Origin: Mangrovibacillus cuniculi
GTDB lineage: Bacteria; Bacillota; Bacilli; Bacillales; R1DC41
Assembly (NCBI RefSeq): GCF_015482585.1
Contig: NZ_CP049742.1
Location: 392,501 to 456,500, forward strand
Reading direction: 5' to 3'
Length of the DNA stretch: 64,000 bases
In this document: positions 24,504-32,085 of the stretch, piece after piece
How the letters are laid out: the number at the start of each line of letters is the position of its first letter
How positions within the stretch are numbered: the first letter of the stretch is position 1
The notes under the pieces: generated by a model
Databases searched by the model: none
What the model was told of the DNA's origin: nothing
What the model saw: the letters and a program-made list of their open reading frames with translations, nothing else
Position numbers and translations under genes: made by a program

Positions 24504-25948
24504 TTAATGTAGAAGGACTTTCTGTAAATCTAGGAGAAAAAGAAATATTACATGACATCTCTTTTTCTGTGAAAGAAGGGGAATTCATTGGTATTATTGG
24601 CCCTAATGGAAGTGGGAAATCTACGCTACTTCAAACCTTAACGCAATGGAATAAGCCGAGTGCAGGGGCCATTTCTTTACTAGAGAAACCTTTAGACTCG
24701 TACTCCATGAAAGAGCGTGCTAGTTTGGTAGCATTATTATCACAGCATATGGACCACTCTTTAGGGCAAACAGTAAGAGAGACGATTCAGCTTGGAAGAT
24801 ATGCACATAAGCGAGGCATCTTTCAACAGTGGACAGAGGAAGATGAGGAGCAAGTAAACGAAGCTATCGCGTGGTTAAAACTGCAAAATTACACGAATCG
24901 AGCGGTCTCTGATTTATCAGGGGGGGAGAGACAACGGGTTGCTTTCGCTCAAACAATCGTACAAAATCCAAAGGTTCTTTTGTTAGATGAACCAATCAAC
25001 CATCTAGATGTTCGCTATCAAAAGGAACTTTTAGATTATGTGACGACTTGGGTGAAAGAGTCTTCGAGGTCCGTCATCACGGTGTTTCATGATATCAATA
25101 TGGCTGCGTTATATTGTGATCGACTGCTTGTGTTACAAGGTGGAAAGCTCGTTAAGGACGGTAAACCTGAAGCCATTTTACAGCAGTCTTTAATAGAAGC
25201 AGTTTTTGAGACGAAACCATTTATCTTACCACACGCCACGTTGCCAAAATCGCAGGTGATGTGGACGCCAAGCTCTTCCTATCTACAAGAGGAAACGTCG
25301 TTAGACACCACATCTATCACCATTACGGAGACGATGATTCATTATCACACCAAAAAGAAATTACGAACGATTTCGTCTGGCATTACAGGAGCGGGAATCG
25401 GCTGGCACAGTCACTTTGTTAATCGCCACGTCACACCCTACTATGATAGTGAACAGCCGAAAGAAGAGATGGAGCAATTCTTACAAGCGCACGGCATTCC
25501 ATTTTATGATGCAGTGAGCATGATGACGGCGGTGGATATAGAGGATGTAGCGGTGAAAAAAGTGGAAGAACCGTATCCGATGCTTCTCGTTGCGACCGCT
25601 GGATTAGGGGATGCCATTGATCCTGTCACGCGTCCATGTCGTAAGGAAATGCAAAATCCTGGTACAATTAATCTATGGATTTTCGTGCATGCAACTCTAC
25701 CGGATGAGGCGTTACTGCAAGCGTGCATGACAGTGACGGAAGCGAAAGTAAAAGCGTTGCATGATCTAGGTGTAAAAGATTCAGAGACTAATACAATTGC
25801 AACAGGAACTGCAACGGATTCGTTGGTTATTGGAGCTACGCAAACGGGACCCCGATTGCCATTTGCAGGGACTGGAACGGAAATTGGTAGCCAGTTGGCA
25901 AAGCAAGCGTATGAGATTATTGCGAAAGCCGTGGGAAACAGAGGATAA
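24500..25948 (+). CDS. btuD: Corrinoid ABC transporter ATPase fused to CbiZ amidohydrolase
   Basis: A 482-residue fusion. Residues 1 to about 255 are a BtuD/FecE-type ATPase: Walker A GPNGSGKST (34-42), signature LSGGERQRVAFAQ, Walker B VLLLDEP and the switch His in VFHDIN. Residues from about 285 form a CbiZ domain (TSGITGAGIGWHSHFVNRHV, LLVATAGLGDAIDP, CMTVTEAKVKALHDLGVKD, ATGTATDSLVIG), adenosylcobinamide amidohydrolase, which removes the lower-ligand side of foreign corrinoids so they can be rebuilt. Start is TTG with AGGAGG. The fusion couples import to remodelling. Confidence 0.93.
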   Translation: MINVEGLSVNLGEKEILHDISFSVKEGEFIGIIGPNGSGKSTLLQTLTQWNKPSAGAISLLEKPLDSYSMKERASLVALLSQHMDHSLGQTVRETIQLGRYAHKRGIFQQWTEEDEEQVNEAIAWLKLQNYTNRAVSDLSGGERQRVAFAQTIVQNPKVLLLDEPINHLDVRYQKELLDYVTTWVKESSRSVITVFHDINMAALYCDRLLVLQGGKLVKDGKPEAILQQSLIEAVFETKPFILPHATLPKSQVMWTPSSSYLQEETSLDTTSITITETMIHYHTKKKLRTISSGITGAGIGWHSHFVNRHVTPYYDSEQPKEEMEQFLQAHGIPFYDAVSMMTAVDIEDVAVKKVEEPYPMLLVATAGLGDAIDPVTRPCRKEMQNPGTINLWIFVHATLPDEALLQACMTVTEAKVKALHDLGVKDSETNTIATGTATDSLVIGATQTGPRLPFAGTGTEIGSQLAKQAYEIIAKAVGNRG

Positions 25949-25959
25949 GGAGTGGGAGC

Positions 25960-26163
25960 ATGATTTGGGGGATTATCATCTTAGGGGTTCTATTTGGTTT
26001 CTTAATGTCTATATTTATGAAAACATTTAAAAGCGGCTATGGTTTATCCAATGATTTATATGAACATGCTAGTACGATTAAAATTTGCAAAAATTGTGGG
26101 GAGAAGATACCTCGTTCCTATAAAAAGGCAATGTGTCCTTCTTGTCATAAATTAATTGAGTGA
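25960..26163 (+). CDS. Small membrane protein with zinc ribbon
   Basis: A 67-residue protein: one N-terminal membrane span (MIWGIIILGVLFGFLMSIFM) followed by a cytosolic-side zinc ribbon with CKNCGEKIP and CPSCHKLIE, four cysteines in two CxxC pairs. It lies 11 bp after btuD-cbiZ with AAGGAG upstream, so it is co-transcribed and may also be under riboswitch control. Whether it relates to corrinoid metabolism is unknown; proC follows after a 69-bp gap that holds its own ribosome site. Confidence 0.8.
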   Translation: MIWGIIILGVLFGFLMSIFMKTFKSGYGLSNDLYEHASTIKICKNCGEKIPRSYKKAMCPSCHKLIE

Positions 26164-26232
26164 TAGGGGAACAGTTGTCTTCTTTCTGAAATACGGGTAT
26201 GGTTAATAAGAACGAAAAAAGGAGGAAGATCA

Positions 26233-27039
26233 ATGAGTATAATTGGATTTATCGGCTGTGGAAATATGGCTCAAGCTATTATCGGAGGTATTTTAGCTTC
26301 TGACTATGTACCAGCTGATCACATTATTGCTAGTGCACGTTCTCCTAAAACGTTGGAAAATGCAGCAACTCAATTCGGAATTCGTACGACTCTACATAAT
26401 AAAGATGTGGCAAAAGAAGCAGATGTCCTATTCTTAGCAGTAAAGCCAAATCAATATGCAAAAGTAATGACCATGATTTCTGACTATCTGAAAGAAGACG
26501 TTTTAATCGTCAGCATGGCAGCGGGGGTAACCATTAACCAAATGGAAGACACCTTAGGGGACGACCGTAAAATCGTGCGCACCATGCCTAATACCCCTTC
26601 TTTTGTTCGACAAGGAATGACTGCTTACACGGTGAATGGGAAGGTAAGTAAAGATGAGAAGTATTTAATCAATGAGTTGTTAGAGCAGTTTGGGAAAGCG
26701 GAAGAGATTTCCGAACAATTGATGGACGCTATTCCAGCAGTGAGCGGATCCTCGCCTGCTTACGGATTCGTGATGATTGAAGCGATGGGGGACGCAGCTG
26801 TAAAACAAGGAATCCCTCGTGATCAAGCGTATCGCATGGCAGCACAAAGTATGCTAGGTGCAGCGGCGATGGTACTAGAAACTGGTGACCATCCGGCATT
26901 ACTGAAAGACCGAGTTTGTTCGCCGGGCGGCGCAACAATCGAAGCAGTGATGGAGTTAGAGCGAAGTGGATTCCGTCACTCCATTCAATCGGCGATGGAA
27001 GCATGTACAAATAAGTCCATTGCGATGGGGAAAAAGTGA
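26233..27039 (+). CDS. proC: Pyrroline-5-carboxylate reductase
   Basis: Last enzyme of proline synthesis, 268 residues. The NAD(P) loop is IGFIGCGNMAQAIIGGIL and the C-terminal signature DAIPAVSGSSPAYGFVMIEAMGDAAVKQGIPRDQAYRMAAQ followed by CSPGGATIEAV is diagnostic. AAAGGAGG precedes the ATG. Bacilli often carry several paralogues (proI, proG, proH), so the exact role (housekeeping or osmotic) cannot be decided. A terminator and array C follow. Confidence 0.94.
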   Translation: MSIIGFIGCGNMAQAIIGGILASDYVPADHIIASARSPKTLENAATQFGIRTTLHNKDVAKEADVLFLAVKPNQYAKVMTMISDYLKEDVLIVSMAAGVTINQMEDTLGDDRKIVRTMPNTPSFVRQGMTAYTVNGKVSKDEKYLINELLEQFGKAEEISEQLMDAIPAVSGSSPAYGFVMIEAMGDAAVKQGIPRDQAYRMAAQSMLGAAAMVLETGDHPALLKDRVCSPGGATIEAVMELERSGFRHSIQSAMEACTNKSIAMGKK

Positions 27040-27048
27040 ATTTGGGAG

Positions 27049-27078
27049 CCTCCACTATACTTAGTGGGGGTTTTTTCT
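27049..27078 (+). terminator. Terminator of proC
   Basis: Stem CCTCCACTA / TAGTGGGGG followed by T6. Confidence 0.88.
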
Positions 27079-27084
27079 TTACTG

Positions 27085-27660
27085 GGGAGGGCTATTCTCA
27101 TCTTGGGTGAGGATTTTCGTGTTGAGAAGAGTATCGAGGGCTTCTATTCTCATCTGGAGGGTGGATTTCCGTTGCGAGAAGGGTATAGAGGGCTTCTATT
27201 CTCATCTGGAGGGTGGATTTCCGTTGCGAGAAGGGTATAGAGAGCTTCTATTCTCATCTGGAGAGTGACTTTCCGTTGTGAGAAGGGTATAGAGAGCTTC
27301 TATTCTCATCTGGAGGGTGGATTTCCGTTGTGAGAAGGGTATAGAGGGCTTCTATTCTCATCTGGAGAGTGACTTTCCGTTGCGAGGAGGGTATAGAGAG
27401 CTTCTATTCTCATCTGGAGGGTGAATATCCGTTGTGAGAAGGGTATAGAGGGCTTCTATTCTCTTCTGGAGTGTAAATTTCCGTTGCGAGAAGGGTATAG
27501 AGAGCTTCTATTCTCATCTGGAGGGTGGATTTCCGTCGCGAGAAGGGTATAGAGGGCTTCTATTCTCATCTGGAGGGTGGTTTTCCGTCGCGAGAAGAGT
27601 TTAAGGAGCTCTTATTCTCTTCTAGAGCGAGGATCTCAGTCGCTAGGAGAGTTTAAGCCT
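27085..27660. repeat. Tandem palindrome array C (52-bp units)
   Basis: About eleven units lie between convergent proC and the SIMPL gene. CTTCTATTCTC starts at 27141 and recurs every 52 bp to 27557, with a last diverged unit at 27609 (nine exact intervals). Each unit has TTCTC ... GAGAA outer arms and an inner GGA ... TTCC. Its sequence is unlike arrays B, E, F and G, but the length is nearly the same. Confidence 0.95.
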
Positions 27661-27672
27661 AGAAATACAAGG

Positions 27673-27704
27673 AAGCCGCAGAGTCTCCAGCGACTTCACG
27701 GCTT
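27673..27704 (-). terminator. Probable terminator of the SIMPL gene
   Basis: Stem AAGCCG-AGAGTC / GACTT-CGGCTT, 12 bp past the stop. The T run after it on the minus strand is weak. Confidence 0.55.
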
Positions 27705-27715
27705 AACGAGATTGC

Positions 27716-28378
27716 TTATAAATGAAAAATAACGCCAATCGATGCCGATACGGAAAGTGTAGATGGCGGGGTCACCGGTGTTGCCGCACTTTTAACCATA
27801 GATTGAAAAGGTACCGGAACGGAAGTTTGTTCTAATTCCTCATAGAACTGAACTGGAACTAATTGATATTCATTGCCATATCCCGCTGCTTGTGCGAGGA
27901 TAGATGCTTTCGTATACGCATCTTGATAAGCGAGCTGCAGCGCTTGTTGTTCTGCTGGCCCTGTGTCGTTAACTGTAAATTCAATGGACTGAACTAGTGT
28001 TGCCCCACTGTTAACAGCCTCATCTATTACTTTACCCGTAGCGCTTGGTGGTTTAATAGTGACTAGAAATAGATGTCTAACTTGATAACCTTTAATTTGA
28101 GAACTTCCACTAGTTTGATAGTCGTACTGTGGATAGATCGAGTAGTCGACAGTTGCGACAGAATCTTTATCGATACCAAGACCATACAAGGCTTGAAGTA
28201 GATTCTCACTTTGCTGAGCATTTTGCCTTTGTGCTTTCTGTAAGGAAGCGTCCTCCGTCTCCACACCGACACGAAGGAGTGCAGTATCTGGTTGTACCTG
28301 AACAACTCCCTTACCAATCACTTGAATTTCCGCTGTGTAAAAAGGACCTTGAGACTCATTTTGGTTAGATCGTCTCAT
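27716..28378 (-). CDS. SIMPL domain protein (DUF541)
   Basis: A 220-residue SIMPL-domain protein. Visible features are the opening beta motif AEIQVIGKGVVQVQPDTALLRVGVETEDASLQKAQRQNA, VATVDYSIYPQYDY and YQVRHLFLVTIKP, and the helical AYQDAYTKASILAQAAG. Unlike many SIMPL proteins it has no signal peptide. The proline-rich coat-like gene ends 3 bp upstream, so the two form an operon and may both be spore-surface proteins. Function of the domain is poorly known. Confidence 0.8.
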   Translation of the reverse strand: MRRSNQNESQGPFYTAEIQVIGKGVVQVQPDTALLRVGVETEDASLQKAQRQNAQQSENLLQALYGLGIDKDSVATVDYSIYPQYDYQTSGSSQIKGYQVRHLFLVTIKPPSATGKVIDEAVNSGATLVQSIEFTVNDTGPAEQQALQLAYQDAYTKASILAQAAGYGNEYQLVPVQFYEELEQTSVPVPFQSMVKSAATPVTPPSTLSVSASIGVIFHL

Positions 28379-28381
28379 GGG

Positions 28382-28903
28382 TTACACACACTGAAACGAT
28401 TTAATTTCAGTTAAATCTACTCCGTAATACAGCCAAATAAATCCATACCAACGATAACCGGAGATAGACTTTCTTCCAACGAAAGTAGGAAACATCCAAA
28501 ACTGTTCGCGGCCTTCTAAACGAATATACGTATAACGATTAAGACATCCTCTGATAGCTCCGGAATCCACCGCTTTTAAACTTGGACCACTTGCTGCAGC
28601 CGCTGCTGGTGGACTTGCAGGAGGTGGTGGCAACTGATTAGGATTTAGTGCAGGACCGCCACCTGGATTTTGTCCTTGTCCAGGAAACCCTGGAAACGGT
28701 GGAACGTTGCTAGTATTCCCACCAGGACCGAATGGAGGAAATGTTGGAGCATTCTGGTTCCCGCCAGGCAGTCCGAAAAATGGGAAGCCAGGTGTTCCTT
28801 GTCCTCCTGCTCCTGGGAAAAATGGAGGAGGAGTGGTGGGTGGCCCTTGCTGCCCAGGTGGAAAAGGAAATAAGTTTATCTGACGAGGATCGTAGTAATA
28901 CAT
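28382..28903 (-). CDS. Proline/glycine-rich protein, possible spore surface protein
   Basis: A 173-residue protein. Residues 1 to about 110 are low-complexity Pro/Gly/Phe/Gln (PFPPGQQGPPTTPPPFFPG, FPGFPGQGQNPGGG) with a Pro/Ala tract; the C-terminal 65 residues form a compact aromatic domain (GCLNRYTYIRLEGREQFWMFPTFVGRKSISGYRW...) with two cysteines. ATG 28903 follows AAAGGAGTG; the frame's upstream ATG lacks a ribosome site. This composition is common in spore coat or crust proteins of bacilli. The assignment rests on composition and context. Confidence 0.7.
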   Translation of the reverse strand: MYYYDPRQINLFPFPPGQQGPPTTPPPFFPGAGGQGTPGFPFFGLPGGNQNAPTFPPFGPGGNTSNVPPFPGFPGQGQNPGGGPALNPNQLPPPPASPPAAAAASGPSLKAVDSGAIRGCLNRYTYIRLEGREQFWMFPTFVGRKSISGYRWYGFIWLYYGVDLTEIKSFQCV

Positions 28904-29009
28904 GGGTGTAACACTCCTTTCGTCTATGTGCATTCATTGAATTGTATGCAGGGAATCTAGTCTTTTGCCTGGCCAATTTAGAAAAGTGGCGAGGACGAGG
29001 GGGATTTTG

Positions 29010-29118
29010 GCGGCTTAAGCGCTTAAGTCGCAGGGGGGAGTGAGGGGAAAAGGGTACAAAAGCGCTTAAGCCGCCGTGGAGAGTAAGGGAAAGCGGGTAC
29101 AAAAGCGCTTAAGCCGCC
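29010..29118. repeat. Short tandem array D (42-bp units)
   Basis: Three units with anchor AGCGCTTAAG at 29018, 29061 and 29103 (43 and 42 bp apart). The unit matches the diverged edge units of array A (GGTACAAAAGCGCTTAAGC then CGCC). It lies between two minus-strand genes. Confidence 0.85.
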
Positions 29119-29150
29119 CTCCAGCCCCTCCCAAACAAGAAAAAGTATGG

Positions 29151-29194
29151 ACCACATCACTTGGTCAATGATGAGTTGTTACCGATCACGTAAC
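29151..29194 (-). repeat. Array-associated dispersed element, copy 2
   Basis: Similar to 10481-10525: CCACATCAC, then GATGAGTTGTTAC, then TCACGTAAC. It abuts the purine permease terminator on one side and array D on the other. Confidence 0.8.
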
Positions 29195-29226
29195 AAAAAC
29201 CACCCCAAGCAAAACTCAGGGTGGTT
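29195..29226 (-). terminator. Terminator of the purine permease gene
   Basis: Stem AACCACCC / GGGTGGTT with an 11-nt loop; T5 on the minus strand. Confidence 0.88.
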
Positions 29227-29236
29227 ACAGATACTA

Positions 29237-30538
29237 TTAGTGTGGTAAGAACGCCAATTGGATAAAGAATAACACTGCAAAAATGTAAACTAGTGGGTGC
29301 ACTGCTTTCCACTGACCTTTTGCAACTTTTAAAATTGGGTAAGAAATGAATCCTAACGCGATACCAGTTGCGATACTGGATGTAAGCGGCATGCTCAAGA
29401 TGACAATGAATGCTGGGAACGCTTCGTCTAACTCATCCCAGTTGATGTGTTTTACTGCACCAATCATCAAGCTTCCTACGATAATCAATGTTGGAGCTGT
29501 GATAGCAGAAACGCCTGATACTGCACCAACTAGTGGTCCGAAGAATGCTGCAACGATGAAAAGTCCAGCAACGACAACGGATGTTAAACCAGTTCTTCCT
29601 CCAGCTGCAACACCAGATGATGACTCGATGTACGCAGTTGTTGGACTCGTTCCGAACATTGCTCCACCTGTAGTAGCGATAGAATCTGCTAGCAAGGCTT
29701 GGCGAGCGCGTGGCATCGTGTTGTTTTTCATTAATCCAGCTTGTTGCGCTACTCCAACCATCGTACCAGTTGTATCAAAGATAGTAACTAGTAAGAAAGA
29801 GAAAACAACAGCATATAATCCATAAGAAACGACATCACCAATAGCAGTAAGCGGATTTACGACCATCATCCCTTCTGGTAAAGAAGGAAGTGCAACGAAT
29901 CCGGAAGTGAATGTCAATTGACCAGTGAAAAAGGCAACGATCCCAGTTAACAACATACCGATAAACAGTGCACCGTTCACGCGAAGAACCATTAATACTA
30001 ATGTCACGATTAAACCACCTAGCGCTAACATAACAGAAGGTTGGTGTAAGTCGCCTAGCTTCACAAGGTTGTTTGGATCTGATTCAACGATACCTGTTAG
30101 TCGTAAACCGATAAATGCGATGAACAATCCAATTCCTGCTGTAATTCCGTGTTTTAAATTATCAGGAATTGCTTCAATAAGCATTTTTCGAAAAGGTGTA
30201 AGAGATAAAATAATAAAAATAAGACCAGCTACAAAAACTGCAGAGAATGCAATTTGGTACGTAATGTTTTCGTTTGCCCCAACTACGGAGTACGCAAAGT
30301 ATGCGTTCAATCCCATTCCTGGTGCGATAGCGATTGGATAGTTAGCAGCTAGTGCCATCCAAAGAGTACCGATTACAGTAGCGATAATAGTTGCTAAGAA
30401 TACTTGATCAAATGGAACTCCTGCATCAGCAAGGATGAACGGGTTAACGATTACGATATAAACCATTGTTAAAAAGGTTGTTAAACCAGCCACAAGTTCC
30501 GTACGAACGGATGTCCCGTTTTCTTTTAACTTAAACAT
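29237..30538 (-). CDS. NCS2 family purine permease (PbuG/PbuO/AdeP-like)
   Basis: A 433-residue membrane transporter of the AzgA-like branch, for hypoxanthine, guanine or adenine. Signatures are RTELVAGLTTFLTMVYIVIVNPFIL, IAPGMGLNAYFAYSVV, FDTTGTMVGVAQQAGLM and SPTTAYIESSSGVAAGGRTGLTSVVV. ATG 30538 is preceded by GGAGG; the frame starts five codons earlier at a weaker site. PurBox-like sequences lie upstream, and no guanine riboswitch aptamer is visible, unlike pbuG of B. subtilis. Confidence 0.92.
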   Translation of the reverse strand: MFKLKENGTSVRTELVAGLTTFLTMVYIVIVNPFILADAGVPFDQVFLATIIATVIGTLWMALAANYPIAIAPGMGLNAYFAYSVVGANENITYQIAFSAVFVAGLIFIILSLTPFRKMLIEAIPDNLKHGITAGIGLFIAFIGLRLTGIVESDPNNLVKLGDLHQPSVMLALGGLIVTLVLMVLRVNGALFIGMLLTGIVAFFTGQLTFTSGFVALPSLPEGMMVVNPLTAIGDVVSYGLYAVVFSFLLVTIFDTTGTMVGVAQQAGLMKNNTMPRARQALLADSIATTGGAMFGTSPTTAYIESSSGVAAGGRTGLTSVVVAGLFIVAAFFGPLVGAVSGVSAITAPTLIIVGSLMIGAVKHINWDELDEAFPAFIVILSMPLTSSIATGIALGFISYPILKVAKGQWKAVHPLVYIFAVLFFIQLAFLPH

Positions 30539-30551
30539 GAGGTATACCTCC

Positions 30552-30598
30552 AAAAATACGAACGTTTTTTAAACACAATGATTATATTATTCGTATTT
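30552..30598 (-). promoter_or_regulatory. Inverted PurBox-like pair (PurR operator candidate)
   Basis: AATACGAACGTT (30555-30566) and, inverted, AATACGAATAAT (30587-30598) resemble the B. subtilis PurBox (AWWWCCGAACWWT), each with some mismatches. Both lie just upstream of the purine permease start. Confidence 0.45.
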
Positions 30599-30663
30599 AC
30601 TATTAGAATCAAGTGGGGGGACAGATTTTGTAATCAAATTGTAATATAAAATCCAATAAATAG

Positions 30664-30699
30664 AAAAGACGTATAACATATAAATGTTATACGTCTTTT
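30664..30699 (-). terminator. Terminator of the nitroreductase gene
   Basis: A perfect 16-bp stem, AAAAGACGTATAACAT and its complement, with a 4-nt loop, 25 bp past the stop. Confidence 0.92.
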
Positions 30700-30723
30700 A
30701 GTCAAACTAAATTTGGCATGAAA

Positions 30724-31332
30724 TTACACCCAAGTAGTAAGCTCTTGAATCGGCAAGCGGCCAGACTCGCGGCCTTCTTTTAACGCTTTTCCGACAGTAA
30801 TCAGCATGACTGGGATATAGCGGCTATCCACGTTAAATTCTTCTACGAACTGCGCTGGGTTAAAGCCACCGATTGGGCAAGTGTCCCAACCTTTTGCTTT
30901 TGCAGCAAGCATTAGTTGCATCGAAGCTAGGGATGCGTTGCTATAAGCAGCGTCACGAGCATATTGTGGACTTGCGTATGCTCCGTTAATTTGACCAGCT
31001 AACACTTGTTTGATTTCTGGTGTCATGTGTCCACCTTCAACTGCTGGATCAAATACAGGGTCTATATTCTTGTTAGCTTCTAAATCTCCAAGAACTGCGA
31101 TAACAGCAGAAGACTCCACGATTTGTTGCTGGTTATACGCGATTGGAAGAAGTTTTTTCTTTGCTTCCTCTGATTGAATAACGATGAAATTCCATTGTTG
31201 CAAGTTCCAAGCGGAAGGAGCTGCTCCTGCTGCTTCTAGAATCTCCGTTAACTCTTCACGAGAAATTTCTACATCTGCCTTATATACTTTCGTAGCACGT
31301 CTGCTTTCCATTACATCAAAAAAATCTGCCAT
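30724..31332 (-). CDS. Nitroreductase family protein (YodC/YdgI-like)
   Basis: FMN-dependent NAD(P)H oxidoreductase, 202 residues. FMN-binding features are the N-terminal SRRATKVYKADVEIS with paired Arg, APSAWNLQQWNFIVIQ, and the C-terminal GWDTCPIGGFNPAQFVEEFNV...VMLITVGKALKEGR. AAGGAGG precedes the ATG. Such enzymes reduce nitro compounds and quinones; the natural substrate is unknown. It is divergent from mscL. Confidence 0.9.
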   Translation of the reverse strand: MADFFDVMESRRATKVYKADVEISREELTEILEAAGAAPSAWNLQQWNFIVIQSEEAKKKLLPIAYNQQQIVESSAVIAVLGDLEANKNIDPVFDPAVEGGHMTPEIKQVLAGQINGAYASPQYARDAAYSNASLASMQLMLAAKAKGWDTCPIGGFNPAQFVEEFNVDSRYIPVMLITVGKALKEGRESGRLPIQELTTWV

Positions 31333-31544
31333 GGGAAAGACCTCCTTGTCAAATTGAATTCATGATTTTGATAATCAATCAACACTTTAGGATGAGTACA
31401 ACAGAAAGTCAATTAACTTGATTGTAGAATGTGTTTTCCCCCAATCTTCTTTACTATTTGCTTTCCTCAAATGATTACACGTGGAAACACCTTCATAATT
31501 ATTGCTTGTCCTCATATACATGTGAAAAAAGGAGGCTGATAAGA

Positions 31545-31934
31545 TTGTGGAAAGAGTTTAAACAGTTCGCCATCCGCGGAAACGTCATCGAATTGGCGAT
31601 TGCTGTCATTCTTGGTACTGCATTCACCAAGATCATCGACACCATTGTGAAAGATTTATTTATGCCGGTCCTAGGAATGGTCATAGGGAATGTTGACTTT
31701 ACTTACATACGAATAGTCTTTCATGGTCAAGAAATATTTATAGGTAATCTCCTACAAGTAACCGTTGAATTCCTATTTATTGCTTTTGCTTTATTCATCG
31801 TGGTGCGCGGCATCAATCGAGTGAAGCGTCGAATTGGACAACAAGAACATATTGCGGACAAATCTCAACTTGATATTCTGTTAGAAATTCGAGACATTTT
31901 AGCGGAACAAAATAATTCAAAGAAGTTGCCTTAA
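31545..31934 (+). CDS. mscL: Large-conductance mechanosensitive channel MscL
   Basis: Pentameric membrane safety valve for hypo-osmotic shock, 129 residues. The N-terminal helix and first span are WKEFKQFAIRGNVIELAIAVILGTAFTKIIDTIVKDLFMPVLGM; the second span is VEFLFIAFALFIVVRGI, followed by the charged C-terminal helix LLEIRDILAEQ. TTG 31545 follows AAAGGAGG and aligns with the family start; the open frame reaches back to 31431 but those codons have no family match. A long hairpin overlaps the stop codon. Confidence 0.95.
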   Translation: MWKEFKQFAIRGNVIELAIAVILGTAFTKIIDTIVKDLFMPVLGMVIGNVDFTYIRIVFHGQEIFIGNLLQVTVEFLFIAFALFIVVRGINRVKRRIGQQEHIADKSQLDILLEIRDILAEQNNSKKLP

Positions 31935-31955
31935 ATGTTGGGCAACTTCTTTGAA
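31916..31955 (+). terminator. Hairpin overlapping the mscL stop codon
   Basis: A perfect 15-bp stem, TTCAAAGAAGTTGCC and its complement, with a 10-nt loop containing the TAA. The T tract after it is weak, so it may protect the 3' end rather than terminate. Confidence 0.65.
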
Positions 31956-32085
31956 TTGATTAGAATATTATGGTATTATTATAACTTGCTCCCCACAAAC
32001 GCCTAGCAGCTTGAGCAAAGACTCGCTGCACCTGTTCTTTTGAAAAAAAGTATGCCCACTTAACAAGTTGGAAGGAGAACAAACA

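Noticed and set aside
30539-30660. Guanine/adenine riboswitch upstream of the purine permease
   Set aside because: Looked for the conserved aptamer loops and did not find them.
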